In this document: positions 9,421-18,095 of the stretch, piece after piece | How the letters are laid out: every line of letters begins with the position of its first letter | How positions within the stretch are numbered: the first letter of the stretch is position 1 | Assembly (NCBI GenBank): GCA_947170465.1 | Contig: CAMVTS010000007.1 | Span: 1-61,229 of the forward strand | Length of the DNA: 61,229 nucleotides | Source: an uncultured Clostridia bacterium | Lineage (GTDB): Bacteria > Bacillota > Clostridia > Oscillospirales > Acutalibacteraceae | Reading direction: 5' to 3' | Position numbers and translations under genes: made by a program | The notes under the pieces: model-generated | Databases searched by the model: none | What the model saw: the letters and a program-made list of their open reading frames with translations, nothing else | What the model was told of the DNA's origin: nothing

Positions 9421-9450
9421 CAAAAAATTATTTTTAGGAGGAATTTCTCA

Positions 9451-10302
9451 ATGAAAGCAAAATCAAGAAAGAGATTATTAATCTCGTCCGTAGCAATGCT
9501 GCTCGTAGCAATGCTCGCACTCGGAACCGCGACCTTCGCATGGTTTACAACTAGCCCTACTGCCAATGCAAGCGGTGTGATTTTAAAAGCAACCGCTTCA
9601 CAAGGTCTCAAAGTTTTAACAGAATCTCATAAGACTGCTGCACCTCAGGCAGAGTATCTGTCAAGTGATTATCTTAACTATGACAGTACTACACAAATTT
9701 CTTCTACGACTGCAAAATATTTGAACCCCGCTTCCTATGCTTTTACAGTTGGTTCTGCTCTTGGCACTCCTTTCAAAACAACTGCGGATAGCGACACTGC
9801 ATACAATGCTGACACATCTGCAGAAGTTGCACCTGCCACTGCTGGTTGGAGCGGTACTAACGATGTTTACGCTGAAAAGATTTACTGTAAATTAGTTGGC
9901 GCATCCTCATCTACTGACACAGCTGCTCTTTCACTTACTAGCGTTTCTATTTCAAATGTGACAGCTGAAGCGTATCCGATGATTAATTCTATGCGTGTTA
10001 TTATTACATATAACGGCGATGTAAAGGGCGCTTATGCATTACAGGCAGTAAACGGTGAAGTAACCTTATCGGCTGTCGGAACTCCGAATACTTACGAAAA
10101 TGCTACTAAGAGCACTGGCTCATTTACACAGTGGACAAGCGCTTCTAATGTTGCTCTCGGCAGCGTAGGAACTAGTGGAAATGATTACGTAGGTGTTCAT
10201 ATTTATCTTGATGGTGAAGATACAAACTGTAAATCTTCTAACATTAAGGTTGACAATCTGTTCAGCAACATTACCGTTAATCTTGCAATTCCCACCACTT
10301 AA
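9451..10302 (+). CDS. TasA-like SipW-cognate secreted protein, possible major subunit (fibre protein 3)
   Basis: MKAKSRKRLLISSVAMLLVAMLALGTATFAWFTTSPTANASG is a textbook SipW-cognate signal; strong AGGAGG RBS; C-terminal VHIYLDGEDTNC. Confidence 0.82.
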   Translation: MKAKSRKRLLISSVAMLLVAMLALGTATFAWFTTSPTANASGVILKATASQGLKVLTESHKTAAPQAEYLSSDYLNYDSTTQISSTTAKYLNPASYAFTVGSALGTPFKTTADSDTAYNADTSAEVAPATAGWSGTNDVYAEKIYCKLVGASSSTDTAALSLTSVSISNVTAEAYPMINSMRVIITYNGDVKGAYALQAVNGEVTLSAVGTPNTYENATKSTGSFTQWTSASNVALGSVGTSGNDYVGVHIYLDGEDTNCKSSNIKVDNLFSNITVNLAIPTT

Positions 10303-10354
10303 TCTTTTAAGTCTTAAATATTTGCTATAATAATATGAAATGGAGACCCTCTGA

Positions 10355-11077
10355 ATGAAAGTAGCTAAAAAAATATTTAATGTATTTATTGATATTGTTA
10401 TTGTATTGATAATGATTGTTTCCGTCATTACTGTAACCTTATCAATTACGTCGAAATCATCGGGGGTCTCCAATATTTTTGGTATTGCTCCTATGAGTGT
10501 AGCTTCAAACTCCATGGCAGATACTATCAATCAGGGAGATTTGATTTTCGGAAAGATTGATTCCAACAGAACCGAACCCTATGAGGTAGGTGATATTGTA
10601 TCGTTCTATCAGGAAATTGAAGGGCAGAATCAAATCAATACGCACCGCATTATCGAAGTGGTAAATGACGGTGGCGTGGTTTATTACAGAACTCAGGGCG
10701 ATAACAAAAACACTAATCCCGATCCAGATCCGGAACTTAAATCGCAGGATATGATTCTTGCGAAATATACCGGCACCAAAATCCCGGGTATCGGCAATTT
10801 CTTCAGTTTCATCAGAACTCAGCTTGGATTCTTCCTCGTGATTCTGCTGCCGATGATTCTCTTCTTTGTTTATCAGGCGATTCGTGTGATTATGAACATC
10901 ATCGCCTACAACAAGGAGAAGGCTGCCGAGGAAGCAGCGGCGGCTGTGGCAAACTCTGAACTCACAGAGGAGCAGAAACAGCGCGCGATTGAAGAGTATC
11001 TTGCCAAGCAGAAAGCACAGGAAAGTGAAACCGCGGTACAAACACCTGCCGACGGTGAATCTTCCGACGCTGAGTAA
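10355..11077 (+). CDS. SipW-type signal peptidase I (paralogue 1)
   Basis: MSVASNSMADTINQGDLIF (Ser), INTHRIIEV (His instead of Lys), YRTQGDNKNTNPDP; two TM segments. Confidence 0.88.
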   Translation: MKVAKKIFNVFIDIVIVLIMIVSVITVTLSITSKSSGVSNIFGIAPMSVASNSMADTINQGDLIFGKIDSNRTEPYEVGDIVSFYQEIEGQNQINTHRIIEVVNDGGVVYYRTQGDNKNTNPDPDPELKSQDMILAKYTGTKIPGIGNFFSFIRTQLGFFLVILLPMILFFVYQAIRVIMNIIAYNKEKAAEEAAAAVANSELTEEQKQRAIEEYLAKQKAQESETAVQTPADGESSDAE

Positions 11078-11100
11078 ACAAACAAAACAAATTTGTCCCT

Positions 11101-11234
11101 AATGCACGTAGGTGCAACTAACATTTGAACGGTCATTCTTTCCGGCCGAAAGGTCGGTCGGAAAGATAACCGTGCCTTATCCAAACACAAGGGCTTTGCC
11201 CGATAAATTAGAGAGATTTCAGCCGTAAGGCTGT
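11101..11234 (+). ncRNA. Candidate structured intergenic RNA (four stem-loops)
   Basis: TGCAC-GTAG-GTGCA; ACGGT/ACCGT plus TCTTTCCG/CGGAAAGA long stem with an apical GAAA; GGGC-TTT-GCCC; CAGCC-GTAA-GGCTG; then ATTTTTTT. Confidence 0.45.
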
Positions 11235-11264
11235 TGGTAGATTTTTTTAAGGAGACGATGAGCC

Positions 11265-12809
11265 GTGGATACAGTATTTGACTTTCTGTTTCAGTTTCTC
11301 GGCCAGTTTTTTGGCTCACTGTGGTCAATTATAACAGGCATTTTCAGCGGAATCGCTGGCATGTTCAACTTCCCGAAATATATCCAGATTATCAACGACT
11401 TTACCACGGAGCTCGGCGGTTTGGCATGGGTTATCGCAATTATCGCGATTATTCTGCTCGCCGCGCTGATGGGACTGATTGTCTGGCTCATTATCGTCGC
11501 CATAAAAAAGTTTATCAAGTCGCGCCGCAGCCGCAAGGACAACGCGTCGCTTGTCAAAGAAGTTCAGGCGCTCAACAAAGAGGTTATGCGCCTCAACCTC
11601 GAGAAGGACAAGATTCTCTCCATGAAGGTTTCTCAAATTGGTCTGAATCCCAACGAGATTGCCGAGCTTACCGGCGAGGAAATCGAAGCGCTCAACGCCG
11701 GCGGCGAAGAGGGCGACGAGGATACCGGCGGCATCCGCTTCCTCAAGCTTTGCCAGATCGACGAGGAATGGGCGGATTATCAGCCGCCTGTCTATGACAA
11801 CGACATCACCCTTCCGGAGTTCTGCGACCGCTTCCGTCTGTTCGCCTGCTCACGTCTGGGTCTGTTCTATGACATCAGCATGATTCGCCGTTTCGTGGCT
11901 GCTTTCGCTTCCACCAGACTGATTGTCTTACAGGGTATTTCCGGTACCGGTAAAACCTCACTTGCTTACGCCTTCGGTAAGTTCGTCTGCAATCCTTCCG
12001 TCATTACGCCGGTTCAGCCTTCCTGGCGTGACCGTTCCGAGCTGTTCGGCTACTTCAACGAATTTACCAAGAAATACAACGAAACCGAGTTGCTTCGCGC
12101 TATGTACGAAGCAAGATATAACGAAAACGTCTACCTGGTTATCCTCGATGAGATGAACATCGCGCGTGTTGAGTACTACTTCGCCGAGATGCTCTCTATT
12201 CTGGAAATGCCGAGACGCGAGGAATGGATTGTCGACCTCGTTCCCAGCCAGTGGAAGAACGACCCGAAGCTGCTTGACCACGGCAAATTCACCATTCCGC
12301 CAAACATGTGGTACTGCGGTACCATCAACAACGATGACTCGACCTTCGCCGTTACCGATAAGGTTTACGACCGTGCGATGCCGATTAACATCGACAACAA
12401 GGGCGTTGCCTTTGACGCACCCGACACACCGCCTGTTGTTATCAATTATCATCACTTTGAGGATATCCTCAACAAAGCAAAGGCGGACAATCCTGTTTCC
12501 GCTGACCTGCTCGATAAGCTCGCTTTGCTGGATGATTACATCATCAACCACTTCCGCGTAGCTTTCGGTAACCGTATTATGAAGCAGATTAAGGACTATG
12601 TTCCTGCTTATGTTGGCACCGGCGGAACCGAAATCGATGGTCTGGACTACATCCTCGCGCGTAAGGTACTGCGTAAGTTTGAGGCGCTGAACCTTTCCTA
12701 CATCCGCGACGAAATCGACGGCTTGATTGCCTACATGGACGAGCTTTTCGGCGAGGAGAATATGGGTGAGTGCAAGAGTTATCTGCTCATGCTCAAGAAA
12801 CTGGTATAA
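11265..12809 (+). CDS. Membrane-anchored McrB-like AAA+ ATPase
   Basis: N-terminal hydrophobic segments plus short coiled coil; Walker A GISGTGKTS, Walker B VYLVILDEMN, McrB-like VQPSWRDRSELFGYFNEFTKKY and GTINNDDSTFAVTDKVYDRA. GTG start. Confidence 0.8.
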   Translation: MDTVFDFLFQFLGQFFGSLWSIITGIFSGIAGMFNFPKYIQIINDFTTELGGLAWVIAIIAIILLAALMGLIVWLIIVAIKKFIKSRRSRKDNASLVKEVQALNKEVMRLNLEKDKILSMKVSQIGLNPNEIAELTGEEIEALNAGGEEGDEDTGGIRFLKLCQIDEEWADYQPPVYDNDITLPEFCDRFRLFACSRLGLFYDISMIRRFVAAFASTRLIVLQGISGTGKTSLAYAFGKFVCNPSVITPVQPSWRDRSELFGYFNEFTKKYNETELLRAMYEARYNENVYLVILDEMNIARVEYYFAEMLSILEMPRREEWIVDLVPSQWKNDPKLLDHGKFTIPPNMWYCGTINNDDSTFAVTDKVYDRAMPINIDNKGVAFDAPDTPPVVINYHHFEDILNKAKADNPVSADLLDKLALLDDYIINHFRVAFGNRIMKQIKDYVPAYVGTGGTEIDGLDYILARKVLRKFEALNLSYIRDEIDGLIAYMDELFGEENMGECKSYLLMLKKLV

Positions 12810-12897
12810 TCTCACATAGTATGCTTGCGGGATGTCAAAAAGTCTTTTCGGCATCCCAAAAGGCGTTTATTCAAAAGATAATTGAGGTGAAGTTGTT

Positions 12898-15417
12898 TTG
12901 GAAAATTTTGATCAGTATTATCGTTCCTATAAATACATGCAGAAGCACCTCGCGTCTGACTTTACCGCAAATTATCTTCACTCCAACATGGAGGACGCCG
13001 ACAACGGCAAGGACGTGCTCTCCGGTAAGCTCCATGAAAAGGTTATCGACATGGAATGGGTTATCGCGATTGAGGATACCCTTCCTTACATTGAAAAAGC
13101 AATCGACGAACAGCGCCGCTTCATCATTGAAAACAATGAGGTTTATCGTATTGACAAGGCGAAAATTATTAACAAGGATTCAGTCAAGCACCTGATTCAG
13201 CACACCAACTTTATCGACAGCATTGACGAGCACGGTAAGGTTACGCCGAATAAGGTTCTCACCATTGAACGTGAGGACAGCTTTGAAACCTACGAGAACC
13301 GCTTCCTCATTACGCTGATTGAAACCGCGCTGAACTTTGTTGCGGATAAATATCGCAAGATGGTGGACGCGCCCACAGATACCTACAATAAGGTGGAAAT
13401 GGAGCGCGATTTGGTGCTGAATAACCAGCGCATCACCTTCAGAACAGAATATTCCAACGAGGTTAAGGACGCACAGGACGCGTTGCTCGACGTCAAGGAT
13501 TACGAGAAGCTCTCGGATTTTGACCGTGTACGCCGTATCCGTGAAAAATTAAATTCTTTCCTCAATACCGATATGATGATTGCGCTCAAGAAGTGCATTC
13601 GCGTCAAGCCGCCCATCAACCGCACCAACCTGATGACCAAGAACCCGAACTACAAGGCGTCGCTGGATTTGTTCACCTATCTTGGCGCCTACAATAAGCC
13701 GGGTTATGAAATCATCGGAAAAGAGTTTTCCGGTAAGATGGATAAGGACGTGCAGGAAGCAGTCTATATGTCTCAGGGTTTCCAGCATTTCATGATTAGT
13801 ATCGCTACGAACCCGGCGCTCAAGAGAATGTTGGAGGAGCGCTATCAGGAATCAAAATCCGGCCGCGGCAAGGCAGGCGACTCCGAGTTGGCGGAAATGA
13901 TTGAAAAAGTCCGCCAGGAAGAAATGAAAATCCGCTTGCAGGAAATCCGCGAGCGCGAGAAAATAATCCGTGACCAGAAATCTGAAATCGCTGCGCTGAA
14001 ACGCGAAATAGAAAAACGTGACCGCACGATTGAATCCCTCAAGAGCACTATCAAACAGCTTGAGGAGCAGGTCAAAGAACTCAAGAACGAACTGCAGAAG
14101 GTCAAGGCAGAGCTTATCAAGGCGAAGGAACGTATCGCTGAGCTGGAAGCCAAGGTTGCCGAACTTGAAGCGCGTATCGCCGAGCTGGAAGCCATGGTGG
14201 CGGCGCTCACCGCACAGGTTGCGGAGCTTGAAGCGCAGAAGGCGGCGCTCGAAGCCAAGGTTGCCGAGCTGGAGCAGGTTGTTGAAGAACAAAAAGCTAA
14301 AATTGCCGAGCAGGAGCGCACGATTATCAGTCTCCGTCAGCGTATTGAAGAACTGGAAGTCTACGTCGCCGAACTGGAAAAGACAAAGGCGCAGTTAGAG
14401 CAGAAAGTCAGCGCACTTGAAGCTGAGAACGCCGAGCAGAAAACTACCATCGCCACACACGAAGCGACAATTGCAACGCAGCTGGCGGCTATCGCCGGGC
14501 TGGAAACCGAAATTGCCGGCGCGAAGTCGCAGCTTGCCGACCTCAACAGCACGCTTTCACAGCGTGAAGCCACTATTGTCGAGCAGACCGAAAAAATCAA
14601 CGGACTCACCGGTAATGTGGCACAGCTTACTTCTGATTTGGCAGCCGAAAAGCAGGCGCGCCGTGACGAGGTAGAAGCGCTTAACAAGAAATTTGAAGAT
14701 GAAAAGGCTGCTATGCTCGCGGCGCAGAACGCCGAGCGTGAACGCCTTGAAAAAGCGCATCAGGCAGCGCTTGATAAGCTCGATAAACAGAAAGAAAACG
14801 AAAAGGCGAAAATCCAGAAGGATGCTGACAGCCGCGTGAAGTCGGTTCAGAAAGAAGCCGACAGCCGCGTCAAGACAGTCCAGAAGGACGCCGAAAAGAA
14901 GGCGCAGACGCAAATCCGCGAAGCCAACAAAAAGGCGAGCTCCGCAGCTGCCATGTACAAGAAGGAACTCAAAATCGACCGTGGCAACGACGGACTCTTC
15001 AAGTTTGACTTCCCGGTCGGCGCACTGGGCGTGCAGGGCATGAAGGCGGTTTCGCTCGCCGCAAACGGCGATGACATGAGCCGTCTGCCGAACAGCAGAA
15101 ATTTGCAGTGTCTCTTCATTGTCAGCGACGGCAAGAAGGTCACCCTCTATTCCGGCTCACACAACAAGCTGCAGGTCATTCAGAATTTCCGCAACACCAC
15201 AGACATCAACGTATGCCGGGAGGCGGTGGCAGAAAATCTGCAAAACGCCGATACCTCCTGCGCGTACCTCACTTATAAATCCGTAGACAAAAATCTCGTC
15301 AGCAATTTCGCTGCCTACCTCAAATCCGCGGCGAAATTTGCGGCAACCCAGACATTCCACAACAAATCGCAGAAAAGCGGTAAATCCGCGTTAGGTATTT
15401 ACTTCTACAGAGGTTAA
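12898..15417 (+). CDS. DUF2357-like N-terminal domain with long coiled coil (McrB partner-like)
   Basis: TTG start with GAGGTGA RBS. N-terminus HTNFIDSIDEHGKVTPNKVLTIEREDSFETYENRFLITLIETAL resembles DUF2357 proteins encoded next to McrB ATPases; ~350-aa heptad-rich region (AELEAKVAELEARIAELEAMVAAL…). Confidence 0.65.
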   Translation: MENFDQYYRSYKYMQKHLASDFTANYLHSNMEDADNGKDVLSGKLHEKVIDMEWVIAIEDTLPYIEKAIDEQRRFIIENNEVYRIDKAKIINKDSVKHLIQHTNFIDSIDEHGKVTPNKVLTIEREDSFETYENRFLITLIETALNFVADKYRKMVDAPTDTYNKVEMERDLVLNNQRITFRTEYSNEVKDAQDALLDVKDYEKLSDFDRVRRIREKLNSFLNTDMMIALKKCIRVKPPINRTNLMTKNPNYKASLDLFTYLGAYNKPGYEIIGKEFSGKMDKDVQEAVYMSQGFQHFMISIATNPALKRMLEERYQESKSGRGKAGDSELAEMIEKVRQEEMKIRLQEIREREKIIRDQKSEIAALKREIEKRDRTIESLKSTIKQLEEQVKELKNELQKVKAELIKAKERIAELEAKVAELEARIAELEAMVAALTAQVAELEAQKAALEAKVAELEQVVEEQKAKIAEQERTIISLRQRIEELEVYVAELEKTKAQLEQKVSALEAENAEQKTTIATHEATIATQLAAIAGLETEIAGAKSQLADLNSTLSQREATIVEQTEKINGLTGNVAQLTSDLAAEKQARRDEVEALNKKFEDEKAAMLAAQNAERERLEKAHQAALDKLDKQKENEKAKIQKDADSRVKSVQKEADSRVKTVQKDAEKKAQTQIREANKKASSAAAMYKKELKIDRGNDGLFKFDFPVGALGVQGMKAVSLAANGDDMSRLPNSRNLQCLFIVSDGKKVTLYSGSHNKLQVIQNFRNTTDINVCREAVAENLQNADTSCAYLTYKSVDKNLVSNFAAYLKSAAKFAATQTFHNKSQKSGKSALGIYFYRG

Positions 15418-15419
15418 AT

Positions 15420-16757
15420 ATGAGCAGGAAAACAGGCAGCGGCAGGCGCTTCATGATTGCCAAAAACTTAATAATGATGCTTGCGACGCTGGCTGCGATT
15501 CTTGTTGCGATTTTCGCGTGGTTTGGTTCAAACAACGAAGCAAAAGCCAGTGGCATCTCCATGAAAACCAAAACTCCGGACAAGATTGAACTGGCGGTTC
15601 CAGATAAAGTGGAGGTTGATGGCAAGATTGTGGATTCTTTCCCTCTTGACAATCTGAAATGGAAAACCTCATTAGATTTTTCTTTGTCCGGCTATCTGAA
15701 AAACATGGTAAAAGATGTCACCAGTGACGGTAAGCAGTTTGCGGTTCCGAACTTTGCCGCGGCGAATAACCTGGCAGAGGGCAGAAGGGTAATCGCAGAC
15801 GACGTATGGGTAGATGGTTTATCCAGCAAAGAGGCACTGACTAACGACAAACCAAATGATGACGATCAGTATCATTACGTTTCGCTGGATTTTTATGTAC
15901 GTTCGCTGCAGCCTAATCCGGTGCGTATCACAGAGGATTCGTATCTTGCCGCGGGCTCTGAGATTGGCATCAAAGACGATTTAACGGATGGCGGCAAGGA
16001 TAGTGCAAGATTACTGAAAGGCAGTAATGTTTACCGCCCCAGTTCCTATGGCGCGTCTAAAAGCGATGATTCGTTTTCAGCCGATGCTATAATCGGCGCC
16101 ATGCGCGTGTCGCTTGTCGGGGCGCAGGTTGATTCGGTTCAGACAACTTCTCATGACACAATTGATTCCGTTACGCAGGAACAGGTGACCAGAGATGTCA
16201 CCACCGAGACCGCCTACAACGGCGGTACCTGGGCTAAGAAGGCTGCGTTGAAGCTTCTTTGGCTGCCGCGTCCGGATATTTATCTGCAGACGGACAACAA
16301 TCAGGATCAGTGGAAACTGTATACTGACATTAAACCGAACAGCGAACTGGCCAGTAAAACCTATATTCATTCTTTCTATTTGGGACAAACTCAACCAGAC
16401 GGAACTGCTTCTGTCAAAAAGGGACTGACCTATACACAGTATAGTGATGCAAATGTAAAAACAATAGACGGCACTGCTGACCACGATGGTGTCTATAAAG
16501 TGAGTAAAATCGACATTAATGACAAAGAGCTGGGTAAGACAAAAGGTTACTATCCGACTTTTGGACAGCAGCAGGAAATAGCGAGTGGTTCAACACCTTC
16601 CCAGATTACGTTTGTGGAAAGTGCAACTAATCCGACAACAACGGGTTATTACGTTTATAAATTCACATTGAATCTGTGGATTGAAGGCGAGGACGCTGAG
16701 GCTCGTCGTTCAATGAACACCGGCATATTCAATCTGATGCTTGGCTTTGAGGCATAA
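15420..16757 (+). CDS. SipW-cognate secreted protein (fibre protein 4)
   Basis: IAKNLIMMLATLAAILVAIFAWFGSNNEAKASG signal; C-terminal LNLWIEGEDAEARR; starts 2 nt after the DUF2357-like stop codon. Confidence 0.7.
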   Translation: MSRKTGSGRRFMIAKNLIMMLATLAAILVAIFAWFGSNNEAKASGISMKTKTPDKIELAVPDKVEVDGKIVDSFPLDNLKWKTSLDFSLSGYLKNMVKDVTSDGKQFAVPNFAAANNLAEGRRVIADDVWVDGLSSKEALTNDKPNDDDQYHYVSLDFYVRSLQPNPVRITEDSYLAAGSEIGIKDDLTDGGKDSARLLKGSNVYRPSSYGASKSDDSFSADAIIGAMRVSLVGAQVDSVQTTSHDTIDSVTQEQVTRDVTTETAYNGGTWAKKAALKLLWLPRPDIYLQTDNNQDQWKLYTDIKPNSELASKTYIHSFYLGQTQPDGTASVKKGLTYTQYSDANVKTIDGTADHDGVYKVSKIDINDKELGKTKGYYPTFGQQQEIASGSTPSQITFVESATNPTTTGYYVYKFTLNLWIEGEDAEARRSMNTGIFNLMLGFEA

Positions 16758-16799
16758 CGCGGTCAGATACAACAAAATACGATGAAAAGAGGTGAAATT

Positions 16800-18074
16800 A
16801 TGGGCAAATTCAGAAGCAGATTCTCTGCAATGGTTTTTAATGCAGTGGCTTCGCGAAAAACGAGCAAGAAACAACTCGCCTTGTCTGTAATTTCACTTTG
16901 TCTTGCGGCAGTGGTTCTGATCACCGGAACCTACTGCTGGTTCGCGCTGTCTAAGAGTAAGGCGGAAGGTAATAACATCAACCTTGTTGTCGGAAACGGT
17001 TTGCGTGTAAACGACTTGGGTGAGGCTTCACAGAAGTTTAACGACAAATCCTATCTGCAGCCTGCCTCCTCGGTAGACGGCAGAAACTTGTTTTTTCCAA
17101 CAGACGGCACCGATTTTTCAAAGGAAACTGCGTCAATGACATTCCGCAGTGCCAACGCCGGTGACCGTAATTACAATTACGTTCAGCTGGACTTCAACCT
17201 GACCGCTGAAGCAAACTACACCAGTATTTATCTCGATAAAAACACCAGTCTGAAAATTGAAGTTCCCAATCAGAGCGAGTTCGCCAGCCCGGATGATTAC
17301 GAGGCTTATAAGACGAAGGCGGAGAGAGCTGAAAAAGCACTGCGTATGGCGATTTATTACGACGGCATGGATAAGCCGGTCGTTTTCACCTCACAAATGA
17401 ACCCTTGGCCGCTTGATGCGGTGAAGGATATTGACCGTACAACCGGTCGTTTTCTGGAAAGCGCCAACCAGGTTGCCTATCCGTTTAAGGATTATTCCTA
17501 CGGAAAAAATCAACTTGCTGTTCTCAACCAGGGCGAAACCAGACCATTTTCACTGATTATCTGGCTGGAAGGAACCGATACAGAAAACTGTATCAGCGAC
17601 GCAGTAATGCTTAAACAGCTGGTACTGAACCTGACGTTTACTACCTCCTGGGACAACACCGAAGAGATTACATTTGAGGATGCAACAGAGGGATACAGCG
17701 TACGCCAGCTTCTGAAAGATTATCCTGCTTATTCCCTGGTGCTGGATTATGACGATTCCGTACACAATGTCAACCACATGAGATTTACCATGCAGAAGGC
17801 AGAAGCAACACAGGATAATTATCAGTGGAAGTGTAATCTTCCCGGTATTGCTCATAACAACATCCGTTTCCTTGTACTGGACGGTTCAGGAAATATAGTT
17901 GAGGAATGGAGCAAAACAACGGGAGGCGCGTCAACACTGAACCGTGGCACAGCGACCAAGTATACGGCGGATACGTTAGCGCTCAAAGACTCATGCGGAC
18001 ACTGGTATGACGGTGATATTGAACAGCATGGCGAGGGTCACGACAGCGGTGTCCCGGATGACGATGATTGGTAA
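16800..18074 (+). CDS. SipW-cognate secreted protein (fibre protein 5)
   Basis: LALSVISLCLAAVVLITGTYCWFALSKSKAEG signal; LIIWLEGTDTENC motif. ATG 16800 follows GAGGTGA. Confidence 0.68.
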   Translation: MGKFRSRFSAMVFNAVASRKTSKKQLALSVISLCLAAVVLITGTYCWFALSKSKAEGNNINLVVGNGLRVNDLGEASQKFNDKSYLQPASSVDGRNLFFPTDGTDFSKETASMTFRSANAGDRNYNYVQLDFNLTAEANYTSIYLDKNTSLKIEVPNQSEFASPDDYEAYKTKAERAEKALRMAIYYDGMDKPVVFTSQMNPWPLDAVKDIDRTTGRFLESANQVAYPFKDYSYGKNQLAVLNQGETRPFSLIIWLEGTDTENCISDAVMLKQLVLNLTFTTSWDNTEEITFEDATEGYSVRQLLKDYPAYSLVLDYDDSVHNVNHMRFTMQKAEATQDNYQWKCNLPGIAHNNIRFLVLDGSGNIVEEWSKTTGGASTLNRGTATKYTADTLALKDSCGHWYDGDIEQHGEGHDSGVPDDDDW

Positions 18075-18095
18075 TTAAGGAAAGGAGGCGCTGCT

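Noticed and set aside
13845-14321. Ser/Cys/Ala-rich antisense ORF over the coiled-coil gene
   Set aside because: Reverse complement of the heptad-repeat coding region; compositional artefact.
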